From NCBI RefSeq assembly GCF_900103455.1, contig NZ_FNHI01000035.1, forward strand, positions 1 through 53,174: DNA of 53,174 nt. The letters are read 5' to 3'. Shown in pieces: positions 44,179 to 52,674 of this stretch (positions are counted from its first letter, which is position 1; every line of letters starts with the position of its first letter). The notes below the pieces were generated by a model. That model did not search any database. It was not told where the DNA came from and saw only the letters and a program-made list of their open reading frames with translations. The position numbers and the translations under genes were made by a program. The stretch is from Streptomyces wuyuanensis (lineage in GTDB: Bacteria; Actinomycetota; Actinomycetes; Streptomycetales; Streptomycetaceae).

Positions 44179-44358
44179 TCACAGACCGCCCATGCGTATG
44201 AGCCACCAGTCCGCGTTGTAGGCGCCGCCGTCCGCGTCGTGCGGGACGGCCGGCCGCTCTTCCACGGTGTCCTCCAGCCGGATGCGGTCCGGAAGCTTGG
44301 AGAACCTCAGGCTGCGCTGCAACTGCGCCGCGTCCACCGACTTGCTTTCCTGTTCCAT
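44179..44358 (-). CDS. Small conserved-looking protein of unknown function (59 aa)
   Basis: It has a strong ribosome site (AGGAGG, 8 bp before the ATG at 44358). The sequence has a charged helical first half (SVDAAQLQRSLRFSKLPDRI, then RLEDTVEERP) and an aromatic tail (GGAYNADWWLIRMGGL). There is no Cys, no membrane span and no signal peptide. The shape, a charged acidic leader-like part with a Trp/Tyr-rich end, could suit a modified-peptide precursor, but no maturation enzyme is nearby; an ordinary small cytoplasmic protein is equally likely. Two RTCAC-N11-GTGAC operators lie about 370-430 bp upstream. Confidence 0.55.
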   Translation of the reverse strand: MEQESKSVDAAQLQRSLRFSKLPDRIRLEDTVEERPAVPHDADGGAYNADWWLIRMGGL

Positions 44359-44592
44359 TTCAACGCCTCCTGGCAGACCCCTCGCGGGGTGCTCGACTGC
44401 GGTCCGTCCCCTGTCGGTGACAGAGGGCGACGTGGATCCTTGAGGTGGATACGCCGGACGGTCCTGCGGATCCAGGAGCGGCACGGACCGACGTGCTCGG
44501 CCCGACATGCCGCGCCCCGGCGAAAGAGGGGCACATACCGTAGTGATCCGCTGAACGAAGGACGACGGCGAGAAGTTCCGCCCCCCGAACCG

Positions 44593-44658
44593 TCACCGGA
44601 CTTCTCGGCACCAGACGGCGGCGGCGTCGATGACGACGGGATGTGGCCCCCGCGCCAT
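44593..44658 (-). CDS. Possible 21-residue leader ORF
   Basis: AAGGAG lies 6 bp before an ATG at 44658. The peptide is MARGPHPVVIDAAAVWCREV, then R-stop. It is the first translatable frame after the two operators at 44726-44787. It could be a leader peptide or the stub of a lost gene; only the ribosome site supports it. Confidence 0.3.
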   Translation of the reverse strand: MARGPHPVVIDAAAVWCREVR

Positions 44659-44725
44659 GTCATCTCCTTCATGGCGTGAGCTGCAAATCATCCGCAGCCC
44701 ACGAGCGTCCTCACGCGATTCTTTC

Positions 44726-44787
44726 ATCACCTGTTCATCAGGTGACGGCATGATGGCATCAAAAAGGTCACCAGTCAAGCTAGTGAC
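44726..44787. promoter_or_regulatory. Two RTCAC-N11-GTGAC operators upstream of small ORFs
   Basis: ATCACCTG-N5-CAGGTGAC (44726-44746) and GTCACCAG-N5-CTAGTGAC (44767-44787) have centres 41 bp apart. On the minus strand the second overlaps a TTGACT -35 candidate (GCTTGACTGGTGAC), with CATCAT 17 bp downstream. The layout and several bases match the VOC promoter at 19071-19130. Confidence 0.7.
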
Positions 44788-44991
44788 GAATGACGGTCGC
44801 TCAGCGCGCCTCGCATCTCGACGCCCGCCGAGCGGCAGTGGCGCAACATCCACGACAGCCACCGGGGCCCGTCGGCCGCACGGGGTGCAACCCGCGCCGG
44901 GCGGGAACGGACGGGGCCAGGCCCGACGGCGGCACCACGGCAAGGGGCGTCATGGCGCGACGGGGCCGAACCTGTCGCGAGCCTTCCAGGG

Positions 44992-45561
44992 CTACAGCGA
45001 GACCGTGGATGCCCTGCTTTTTCCACCCAACCGCTTGCGGGCGCGGTACGCCGCGGCCTTGAACTTGTTGCCGCACGGGTCCATGGCACACCACTCCCGA
45101 CGCGCACCCCGGGATCGGTCGATGTAGACCTGCGAGCACTCGGGATCGCTGCACTCCTTCAGCAGCCGCACGTCCGGCCCTCCGAGGACCGAGACTGCGT
45201 CCTGGGCAACAGCGGCGAACGCCTGCTCGACAGACGCTTCGACGTGCCGCCCTCTCGAGGTGAGCTGCAGAACTGGGGTGGGCTTGCGCGCGTAGTTGTT
45301 GACGAGTGTCAAGGCGTCCCGGTCGTAGTCCTGGCCGGACATCGTCGCCAGGATGAGCCGATAGACGGCTTCCCTGAGTGTCAGGGCCTCTCGAAGGTCC
45401 GCGGCCTTGACGGTGATCTCGCGCTCCGTGATTCCGCTTTCACGAAACCACGCGCCGAGGCTCTCGGGTGTGGGCATGTCTTCACGCGGTTGGGAGCGGT
45501 GCCGGTAGCGCAGCGTTCCTGCGAAGTCGAGGGCCAGGGCACCTCCAGGAAATGCGTGCAT
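44992..45561 (-). CDS. CGNR zinc-finger transcriptional regulator (2)
   Basis: The 189-residue protein has an ABATE-type N-terminal domain (FPGGALALDFAGTLRYRHR) and a C-terminal zinc finger with C137-x4-C142 and W-C158-x4-C163-G-N-K. The usual Arg of CGNR is Lys here. The final basic helix (FKAAAYRARKRLGG) follows. The ATG at 45561 has GGTGAC immediately before it, and this ribosome-site region is itself half of a GTCAC-N11-GTGAC palindrome. This suggests autoregulation at or near the translation start. The same element occurs twice before the small ORFs downstream and twice before the VOC gene. Confidence 0.87.
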   Translation of the reverse strand: MHAFPGGALALDFAGTLRYRHRSQPREDMPTPESLGAWFRESGITEREITVKAADLREALTLREAVYRLILATMSGQDYDRDALTLVNNYARKPTPVLQLTSRGRHVEASVEQAFAAVAQDAVSVLGGPDVRLLKECSDPECSQVYIDRSRGARREWCAMDPCGNKFKAAAYRARKRLGGKSRASTVSL

Positions 45562-45582
45562 GTCACCATTCTAAACAGTGAC
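45562..45582. promoter_or_regulatory. RTCAC-N11-GTGAC element at the CGNR-2 start codon
   Basis: GTCAC (45562-45566) and GTGAC (45578-45582) are separated by 11 bp and lie directly before the start codon. This is the fifth copy of this element found in the window. Confidence 0.6.
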
Positions 45583-45829
45583 GTATCGGTACGCAAGGAC
45601 CGACCCGAGGCCACCGAGAACCCCATGAACACCGAACGGCGCGGCCTCACCTTGACGGCCCACCACGCCTCCCTGTGCGGATCAGCAGCATGAGGGCGTG
45701 AAACGCATGCCGGCCATCCGTGCCGCCTTCAGCGGCAACTGGGCACTCTGGACCAAACGGACTTCGACCTCTCGCTCGCCAGCCACACCACCCTGCACGT
45801 CGTGAACGGCAAGCTATCCGCTGGGTCAC

Positions 45830-46070
45830 AGCCCGGGGCCTGACCGGCCCACTCGACCTGCCCAGGCGAGGACGCTCGTTCGCCGTCAACTTCCAAACGG
45901 CCGACGAGTACGACCAGCAGCCGTACCGCTGCCTCAACGACAGCACGCCCATCGTCGTCGCCGACTTGCTTGGCCTCAGCCCCGCCACAGCGGAGACGTG
46001 GGCCAGGTACGCCATCGACAGCTGGACCCACGGGCGCGTCCGGCGCTCTGGTCAACCCGCAGTCCGGGCG
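45830..46070 (+). pseudogene. Tyrosine-recombinase-like C-terminal remnant
   Basis: The frame contains STPIVVADLLGLSPATAETW, then ARYAIDSWTHGR. This resembles the C-terminal helical part seen in actinobacterial phage-type integrase relatives (LLG-x-S-x-x-T-A-x-x-W). Upstream frames show no active-site R-H-R-Y set. It is debris only. Confidence 0.45.
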
Positions 46071-46270
46071 GGCCTCGACGCGACGGGGCCGAGCTCGGCC
46101 GACGCAACCCGACTGCAGATCTGGGACTCCGCGGGCAGCGCCAACCAGAAGTCGGCCCTGCCCAGCTGACCCACCCGGCGGACACCGGCCGACGCCCGGG
46201 GTGTCGGCCGGCGACTCGACCCCGCCGGCGGCAGGCCGCGACGTGCTTCGGTACGTCGCGGCCACCGGCC

Positions 46271-46730
46271 CTACTGCGCGGTGATGGCGCTGAGCGGGTC
46301 GAGGCGCGCCGAGCGGGCCACACGGCGGCGAGCATGTCACCAGGCCCGCGAGTGCCAGGAAGAAGGCCAGGCTCTCCAGGGAGGGACGAGCTCGAAGCCG
46401 GGCGTCTGGGCGGCGAGGAGTCGGCTCGCAGCCCACCCGAAGAAGACTCCCAGGACGATGCCCAGGACACCACCGAAGAGCGAGATGGCCAAGGACTCCA
46501 GGCGCACCAGGCGCTTCACGCCGTGCTGGTCCAGCCCGACGGCGCGTAGCACGCCGATCTCCGGCGCCCGTTCGGTCACGGCAATGGCCACGGTGTTGAT
46601 CACGCCGAGAGCCGCCACGATCACCGCCATGGCGAGCAGCCCGTACAGGATGCTGAGCATCGTGGTGGTGCCGCGGGCGATGGCGTCGGAACCGCACACC
46701 GCGGACGCGCCTCCTTCCCGCCACCGGCCC
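46271..46730 (-). pseudogene. FtsX-like ABC transporter permease, C-terminal remnant
   Basis: Minus-strand frames give MLSILYGLLAMAVIVAALGV, INTVAIAVTERAPEIGVLRA, VGLDQHGVKRLVRLESLAIS and LFGGVLGIVLGVFFGWAASR. After a frameshift near 46390 come LAAVWPARRAS and the tail PLSAITAQ-stop at 46271. This is the standard end of a MacB/FtsX permease. The periplasmic part and the partner ATPase are absent. Confidence 0.85.
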
Positions 46731-46889
46731 CAAGGGCGGCCCCACCGGTGGGCGGGCGCGCCGCGGTGCACACCAGCAATGGGGGCAAACCCATGCACTT
46801 CTTCCACTGGTACGAGGACGGGAACTCCGGACCACGTCCGAGTGGCCCGCGGCCAGGGAGGGAGCACCCCCGATGCCCCCAACCCGGTG

Positions 46890-47324
46890 ATGCGCGACGT
46901 TGGTCTCGCGGCGTCGGACGACGAGTACGAGACGAGCGAGCGCGTCGACACCAAGGCGGCGGTCTTCGGCCTCGCCGAGCGGCTGACCGGGGTGAGAGCG
47001 ACAGAGGAACTGCTCCAGAGGGCCGAATACCAGCTCGGGCATGTGCCCGAGGAGCCCGCCGAGGAGTGGACCGGCATCATCATCGAGATCACGGACGCAC
47101 ACGGGGAACGCTTCTACAGGGAGTTCAGCCGCGACCAGGTCGAGACAGGCATGGCCCGCGCCCGCGCCGAGGCGGAGGAACCGATCGTCATCCGCGGGCC
47201 TTCCTCACCCGCCCCTGACCCGCAGTGCGATGGGCAGTCCCGTGACCGCGGGTCGGGTGATCAGTCGCTGGTGCGGGACGAGCGGTGTCACGGTCGGCGA
47301 GTTCGACCGGTTCGTGACGCCTGA
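46890..47324 (+). CDS. Hypothetical protein, possible short ORF
   Basis: The 144-codon frame has a coherent first 100 residues: DTKAAVFGLAERLTGVRATE, then ELLQRAEYQLGHVPEEPAEE, WTGIIIEITDAHGERFYREF and SRDQVETGMARARAEAEEPI. The first part resembles small antitoxin-like or DUF proteins near transporters. The last 45 residues (Asp/Arg/Gly-rich) look like out-of-frame sequence. No good ribosome site was found, so it may be a remnant. Confidence 0.35.
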   Translation: MRDVGLAASDDEYETSERVDTKAAVFGLAERLTGVRATEELLQRAEYQLGHVPEEPAEEWTGIIIEITDAHGERFYREFSRDQVETGMARARAEAEEPIVIRGPSSPAPDPQCDGQSRDRGSGDQSLVRDERCHGRRVRPVRDA

Positions 47325-47942
47325 GCCGGCGATGAAGTCGGTGTGGGAGCACCGGTTCATGGCTCGATCCGGCACCTGAAGCCCACGGGTCGCGGCTCGC
47401 GAACACGACGTCGTCAGACGTCCCCGGCGCGGAACCCGCACCGTCGTGCACAGGGCGCAGGGCGAGTGTTGCGAGCTCGCCCGGACACGCACCGGGCCGT
47501 TCAGCGCCTTCGGAGCCGTCTCGTCAGGGAGACGACGGCGAGGACGACCGGGATCACGAGGGTGATCGCGATCAGGAGAATGAATGACGGTGCCCTGAGT
47601 GAGGGAGAGCCGCTGCGCTGTCATCGCCAGGTCGACCGCTCGCACCGACCGCGCTGTCGGTGCGAGCGGTCGATCGGGCCACTCGGTGATGCGGTGAGCT
47701 TCGGCCGACGCTCCGGGCGCCGCAGCCGCCGGGCGGCTCCACCCCCCGCAGCGGAGCGTCGGCCGGCAGGTACCGGAAACTCCGGCCGCCTGTTCCCTGC
47801 CGTGTGCCGCCCGTCGCCTGAGAACCGGCGCCTTCCGCAGGGCGCTGGTGCGCCTGGTGATGCAGCGATGATCCGGAGGGCGACGACCGGGCGGAGGCGT
47901 ACCGCCCCACGGCGGCCGCTTTCGGCGGCGTGCACGGGTGGA
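47325..47942. other. Debris without a complete gene
   Basis: A minus-strand string FILLIAITLVIPVVLAVVSL, then TRRLRRR-stop (about 47505-47580), looks like the last membrane helix of a lost membrane protein. No start codon is in frame. Nothing else recognised. Confidence 0.4.
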
Positions 47943-48205
47943 TCAGCCCGAGGAGCGTCGTCGTCCCGCGTCGAGCCTGTTGATCTGCTCCGGGGACATG
48001 GCGCGGGCCATGATAGCGATGTCACCCTTGTCGATCGCGGCGCCCATGGCTTCGGGGCCCTCGAAGGCGCGTACCACGACCTTGTCGTTGTTCATCTTCA
48101 AACTGCCCCGGGTAGAGGGGGTTCTTGGTGAAGGTGACGCCGGCGATCGTGTCGTCCTTGACGGTGGCCTTGAAGATGTACCGGCCGTCCTGACCGGAAA
48201 CTCAC
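47943..48205 (-). pseudogene. Extracellular solute-binding protein (family 5) fragment
   Basis: The minus-strand reading RYIFKATVKDDTIAGVTFTK, then NPLYPG, followed after a frame change by SLKMNNDKVVVRAFEGPEAM and AAIDKGDIAIMARAMSPEQI, matches the middle of Streptomyces peptide-ABC solute-binding proteins. Only about 80 of some 500 residues remain. Confidence 0.65.
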
Positions 48206-48279
48206 GTCGTGACGCGATCGAGCGGATCCACGCGTGGACGACCGGCCTCGGTGACGATCCTGACGACGTGAGTTTCCGG
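48194..48279. repeat. Perfect 17-bp inverted repeat with 52-bp spacer
   Basis: CCGGAAACTCACGTCGT (48194-48210) and its exact complement at 48263-48279 flank a 52-bp segment at the upstream edge of the solute-binding-protein fragment. Confidence 0.9.
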
Positions 48280-48730
48280 CCCACGACGCGGGCGAGCTGT
48301 TCGACGGGCCGCTGCGCGTCCTCCGTCATGCCGCCCGGACCGGGCAGGAGCAGCAGGCCAAGTCCGTTGGTACGGACGCGTTGTCCGTAAGGCACCAGAG
48401 TCCGTGCCACTCCGGTCGGGCGGCCGTCGGCGGCACGGAGACCTGACCGAACCGAACTGAGGGTCTCGTCCGGCAGTCCAAGGATGTGAACCGGCGCTCC
48501 GCCGGCTCGGCCGACTCCACCATCACTGCAGCCAGATGCGGTAGCAACCGCCCCAAACCGCCGACACTCACGCACGAAGAGCGACCGTACGCGGCTACTT
48601 GGAGATACGAACGGCTCGATCGTGCGGCGGCCTCTCCCTGCGAGTACCCGTATACATCGGGCGTTCCACAGCCGGCACGTGGCGTGCAGCATCGTGCTCA
48701 ACAGCTGGACACAGCCCAGGAGGTATTCCA

Positions 48731-49882
48731 GTGGAAATCAGGCCAATGCGCTCGTGGATTCACCACAGCCGGGGCGAAGTCCTTCGGCAGGCGGGCGTGG
48801 GACGACAGGATCTGGTCGGCATCTACGAGGACATGATCACCAGGCAGGGGTTCGAGGGCCGCGACGCGTACCTGTACCGGCGCAACGAGCCGGTCAAGTT
48901 CAAGCGCATCGAGGGTTCCGCGGCGTACCTCGACCTCGACGGGAAGCTGCTCGAGCCCACCGACCTTGCGTTCGCCGATGGCGGCCAGCTGAAGCTGTTC
49001 TACAACCCGGACGTGTCCATCTGGGTGAGCCGGCGCAGCGAGAACATGACCTACACGGCGCGCAACGCCGACGGGGATGAGCTCTACTTCGTGCACGAGG
49101 GCACCGGCGTCTTCTACACCGAGTTCGGCCCGATCCCCTACGAGCCCGGCGACTACGTGCTGCTGCCGAAGGGCGTGAGCTACCGGATCCGCCCCGCCGG
49201 TCCGGTCAACTACTTCCTGATCGTCGAATCGGCCGAGGAGATCGGCTTCGCCGACATCGGTCCGATCGGCCGCCGTGCTCCGTTCGACCCGGCCCTGCTG
49301 TACGTGCCCTCACCGGAGCTGGACGAGCTCGGTGACGGCCGCAACGAGACCGGTGAGTGGCCCGTTCGGCTCAAGTACGACGGCCAATACTCCACGGTGT
49401 TCTACGACTTCGACCCGATCGACGCCGTGGGCTGGAAGGGCGACCTGTTCCCCTTCAAGATCAACATCAGGGACTTCCGGCCGATCACGAGCGACCGCAT
49501 CCATCTCCAGCCGACCGCACACAGCATTTTCGCCACGCGGAGTTACATCGTGGGCAATCTGCTTCCCCGTCCCATCGAGGCGGCTCCGGGCGTGGAGCCG
49601 GTACCGGCGTACCACCGCAACGTGGACATGGACGAGTTTGTGTTCGTCCACGGGGGGACCGCTCTCGGTCTGGAGGCCCCAGCGGCCAGCCTTTCTTTCC
49701 TGCCACGGGGCCTGCACCACGGCCTGCCCGAGGAAATCATGGAACAGATCCGCAAGACGGTGAAGCCGGGCGACTACATCGACATGGAGTTCATCTTCGT
49801 GGACACGGCGCGCCCGCTGCTCGCCACGCAGGAGGCCCTGGCCAGCAAGCGTCAGCAGCACTACCTCAAAGGCAAGAAGTAG
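48731..49882 (+). CDS. Homogentisate 1,2-dioxygenase-like cupin enzyme
   Basis: This 383-residue double-cupin protein is of the homogentisate dioxygenase family. It has the N-terminal barrel (ELYFVHEGTGVFYTEFGPIP, YEPGDYVLLPKGVSYRI) and a C-terminal barrel with candidate iron ligands His295 and Glu302 in YHRNVDMDEFVFVHGG and His329/330 in PRGLHHGLPEE. In true enzymes the ligands are spaced H-x5-E; here H-x6-E is read, and the protein is about 50 residues shorter than usual. It may therefore open a ring other than homogentisate. The GTG at 48731 is set by AGGAGGT upstream. It heads a unit with an alpha/beta hydrolase and YciI. Confidence 0.85.
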   Translation: MEIRPMRSWIHHSRGEVLRQAGVGRQDLVGIYEDMITRQGFEGRDAYLYRRNEPVKFKRIEGSAAYLDLDGKLLEPTDLAFADGGQLKLFYNPDVSIWVSRRSENMTYTARNADGDELYFVHEGTGVFYTEFGPIPYEPGDYVLLPKGVSYRIRPAGPVNYFLIVESAEEIGFADIGPIGRRAPFDPALLYVPSPELDELGDGRNETGEWPVRLKYDGQYSTVFYDFDPIDAVGWKGDLFPFKINIRDFRPITSDRIHLQPTAHSIFATRSYIVGNLLPRPIEAAPGVEPVPAYHRNVDMDEFVFVHGGTALGLEAPAASLSFLPRGLHHGLPEEIMEQIRKTVKPGDYIDMEFIFVDTARPLLATQEALASKRQQHYLKGKK

Positions 49883-49927
49883 TCCGGTCAGTAAGAGCGT
49901 CAAGCGACGGGATCCTGGTGATAGTAC

Positions 49928-51202
49928 ATGGCTGAACAGCAGAAAAAGATCAGTACCGTGGGCGTCGGCATCGCCGATTTCTCCGCCCTGCCGGAGAGGA
50001 CCGAGACGACGGTCATCCCGGTCGCCGCCTTCGACGGTGTCGCCTCCCGGGGCGTCCTCTACACTCGGGGTGGCGAGCGGACAGTCGTGGTGGTGTCGCA
50101 TCCGCGCGGCGACAATAGCCGGCATTACGCCGCTCCGGCTCTCCTGGAGGCCGGGTATGCCTTCTACTCCCACCAGACCCGGTCCTTGCACAACGACATC
50201 GACTGCGAGCACGAGAGACTGCTGCTCGACCTCGCGGCGGGACTCAGCCATCTGAAGAACAAGCTGGGCTTCGAGAACATCGTGTTCCTCGGAAACAGCG
50301 GCGGCGCATCGCTCCTTGCGTTCTACCAGCAGCAGGCGACCAGGACACCTCCGGACAGGCTGATGGACACCGCGGGCGGGGAACCGCTGGACCTCAACGC
50401 GGTGGAGATGCCCAGCGCCGACGGGTTCGTCCTGCTCGCGGCGCATCCCGGTCAGGGGCCGTTCATGCTCACGAGCATTGACCCCTCCGTCGTCGACGAG
50501 GACGATCCGCTGGCAACGGATCCGGAACTCGACATGTACAACGCAGCCAACGGATACCGCGAGCTTCCGGAGCCGAGCAAGTACTCGGAGGGGTTCCTGG
50601 AGCGTTACCGGGCGGCGCAGCGGGCACGGGTGGCCCGGCTCGATGCCCTGGCCCGCAGTCTGATCGCCGACCAGAAGCGTAACCGGCAAAGGATGCAAGA
50701 TCCGGGGTTCGCGGACCTGCCCCTGGAGGAGCGCAGTCGCATAACGCGCCGCGCGGTGGTGGGCAGCTACATGGTCGTCCACCGGACCGAGGCCGACCCG
50801 GCGTTCCTGGACCTGAGCCTGCACGCCTGGAAGTCCACCCGGAAGCCCGGATCCATTCTCGGGCCCCGGCCGGAGGAGACCAACTACGCGCCAGGCGGGT
50901 TCGGTCGCGTGGTCACACCACGAGCGTGGCTGAGCACCTGGTCCGGGCTGTCGACACGGGCCAAGCTGCTCGAGTCGGTCGAGTCGATTCACGTACCGCT
51001 GTTCGTGGTCAACTTCACCTCCGACAGCCTCGCCTTCCCCGACGACAACCAAACCCAGTTCCACGCCAGCCCGGCCGAGGACAAGGCCATGCACTTCGTC
51101 GAAGCCGACCACTTCGGTCTGCCCCTCCCGCAGCGCGAGCAAGCCCTGCGTCCCATCGTCGAGTGGCTCACTCCGCGGTTCTCCGCAGCACCCAGCAACT
51201 GA
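49928..51202 (+). CDS. Alpha/beta hydrolase (424 aa)
   Basis: The cytoplasmic alpha/beta hydrolase has Ser124 in the nucleophile elbow LGNSGGASLLAFY and His395 in EADHFGLPLP. A large inserted lid lies at residues 150-330 (including LDLNAVEMPSADGFVLLAAH). The strand before the elbow, RTVVVVSHPRGD, supplies the oxyanion region. It starts 45 bp after the dioxygenase-like gene, so the two are probably co-transcribed. Hydrolysis of a ring-opened or ester/thioester intermediate is the expected role; no substrate can be named. Confidence 0.85.
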   Translation: MAEQQKKISTVGVGIADFSALPERTETTVIPVAAFDGVASRGVLYTRGGERTVVVVSHPRGDNSRHYAAPALLEAGYAFYSHQTRSLHNDIDCEHERLLLDLAAGLSHLKNKLGFENIVFLGNSGGASLLAFYQQQATRTPPDRLMDTAGGEPLDLNAVEMPSADGFVLLAAHPGQGPFMLTSIDPSVVDEDDPLATDPELDMYNAANGYRELPEPSKYSEGFLERYRAAQRARVARLDALARSLIADQKRNRQRMQDPGFADLPLEERSRITRRAVVGSYMVVHRTEADPAFLDLSLHAWKSTRKPGSILGPRPEETNYAPGGFGRVVTPRAWLSTWSGLSTRAKLLESVESIHVPLFVVNFTSDSLAFPDDNQTQFHASPAEDKAMHFVEADHFGLPLPQREQALRPIVEWLTPRFSAAPSN

Positions 51203-51214
51203 AAACCCTTTTTG

Positions 51215-51243
51215 GCCGGAGCGGTGGATGGCATCGCTCCGGC
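51215..51243 (+). terminator. Hairpin between hydrolase and yciI-like gene
   Basis: GCCGGAGCG and CGCTCCGGC form a perfect 9-bp stem with an 11-nt loop, 12 bp after the hydrolase stop. It may end or attenuate the transcript before the YciI-like gene. Confidence 0.55.
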
Positions 51244-51276
51244 GGATGGCACTGAACAACATCACCGGAGTGTGAA

Positions 51277-51546
51277 GTGAAGCATTTTGTGGTGACCCTC
51301 GAGTTCACCGGAACCTCCATGGACCAGGAGGTGAGTGCGGCCCAGGCAGCTTTCGCGCACCGGCTGTACAACAAAGGCGCCCTGGTTCTCGCAGGTCCGT
51401 TCGGCGACGGCGAGGGAGGGATGGCCGTCCTGCGCTGCGACTCTCTTGAGCAGGCGGAAAAGCTCTACCGAGACAGTCCCGTCATCCGCTCCGGCCACGC
51501 CACCTTCAAGGTGCGTGAATGGAAGGTCCTGCTGGGCGAGATTTAG
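51277..51546 (+). CDS. YciI-family protein
   Basis: The 89-residue ferredoxin-like protein is typical of YciI: MKHFVVTLEFTGTSMDQEVS, FAHRLYNKGALVLAGPFGDG and the GPFGDGEGGMAVLRCDSLEQ block, with conserved His and Asp positions. YciI relatives include dehydrochlorinase and muconolactone-isomerase-type enzymes of aromatic breakdown, which fits the dioxygenase neighbour. The IS5 copy 2 begins at the third base of its TAG stop; the original stop was also TAG, so the protein is unaltered. Confidence 0.88.
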   Translation: MKHFVVTLEFTGTSMDQEVSAAQAAFAHRLYNKGALVLAGPFGDGEGGMAVLRCDSLEQAEKLYRDSPVIRSGHATFKVREWKVLLGEI

Positions 51547-52403
51547 ACCGTGTCCTATGTGGTGCCCGCTCGTTGGATGGTTCATGGGGCGGGGTACGTG
51601 GAGTTGGATTGTTCCGGACGGGTTGTGGGAGATCGCGAAGCCGCTGATCCCGCCGTCGAAGGTGCGGTCGCAGGGCGGCGGGACGCAGGACACGCCGGAC
51701 GAGACGCTGTTCGCCGCGATCGTCTACGTGCTGGTCAGCGGCTGCGCCTGGCGGGCACTGCCGCCGTGCTTCGGCATCTCCAAGTCCACCGCCCATCGTC
51801 GGTTCATGATCTGGTCCAGGGCTGGCGTCTGGGGGCGGTTGCACGAGGCGGTCCTCGACAGGATCGACGAGTGCGGCTTGCTGGACCTGTCGCGAACGGT
51901 TCTCGACTCGGCGCACGTGCGGGCCAAAAAAGGGGCGAACTCACAGGTCCGAGTCCCGTGGACCGGGGCAAGGCGGGTTCCAAGATGCACGTCCTGTCGG
52001 ACGGACACGGACTGCCCCTGGTCGTCGGCGTCTCCGCAGCCAACACGCACGACAGCCTCGGACTGAAGCCGATGGTGGCCGGTCTCCAATCGAGACACGA
52101 CCCCGATCGTGGCTGGCACTACAAGCCCCGCAAACTCCACGCCGACAAGGCCTACGACATACCTGAACTGCGAAAATGGTTACGCGGCAAACGCATCGCA
52201 GTCCGGATCGCCCGCAAAGGCATCGAATCCAGCGAACGGCTCGGCCGCCGCAGATGGGTCATCGAACGCACCATGTCCTGGCTCACCGGCTACCGCAGAC
52301 TCAACCACCGCTACGAGCGCCACCCCCGCAACCACCTGGCCTTCCTCGGCCTCGCCGCCGCCCTCTGCTGCTACTCGTCCGCCTCACCACATAGGACACG
52401 GTC
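51546..52403 (+). mobile_element. Complete IS5-family element, copy 2 (858 bp)
   Basis: It has the same ends as copy 1 (GACCGTGTCCTATGTG and its complement). The TTA target duplication is at 51543-51545 and 52404-52406. It separates the YciI gene from the LEH-like gene. Orientation is opposite to copy 1. Confidence 0.95.
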
Positions 52404-52407
52404 TTAG
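51557..52407 (+). CDS. IS5-family transposase, two frames joined by -1 frameshift
   Basis: OrfA starts at the ATG at 51557 (MWCPLVGWFMGRGTWSW). OrfB follows after the AAAAAA slippery run at 51926-51931 and carries the DDE motifs. Differences from copy 1 are few (for example LSRTVLDSAHV for LTRTVLDSAHV, and GVSAANTHDS for GISAANTHDS). The OrfB stop TAG is completed by target DNA. Both frames are open, so the element may be active. Confidence 0.88.
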
Positions 52408-52419
52408 GCACCGTTTCAG

Positions 52420-52545
52420 TTGGTGAGTCGGCGGTAGCCGATGAGGGCTGCGGCGATGCCGACGAAGGCGAGGAAGTGCTCGGTTGCGCTCGTAGCGGCG
52501 GTGCAGTCTGCGGCATCCGGCCAGCCAGGAGACCGTATCCACTGG
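52420..52545 (-). pseudogene. C-terminal scrap of another IS5-family transposase
   Basis: Minus-strand strings VSWLAGCRRLHRRYER and, in the next frame, EHFLAFVGIAAALIGYRRLT-stop are the end of a different IS5-group transposase. It lies immediately behind IS5 copy 2 and is not the same element. Confidence 0.7.
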
Positions 52546-52674
52546 GCCATGGTCAACTCCCTGACCCACCGGCTGACCGTCGACCCGAACAAAGTAGGGC
52601 AACACCTCCGTCCGAAACCCCCCCGCGGCAGCCTAAACCAGTACCGAACACCCTCTTACGCCAAGGAAGAATTT

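Noticed and set aside
44992..45561. IS or phage origin for CGNR-2
   Set aside because: The frame is intact with a full zinc finger and has no IS ends; it behaves as a host regulator.
46890..47324. Toxin-antitoxin pair
   Set aside because: The first part vaguely resembles an antitoxin-like protein, but no toxin partner, overlap or ribosome site is present.
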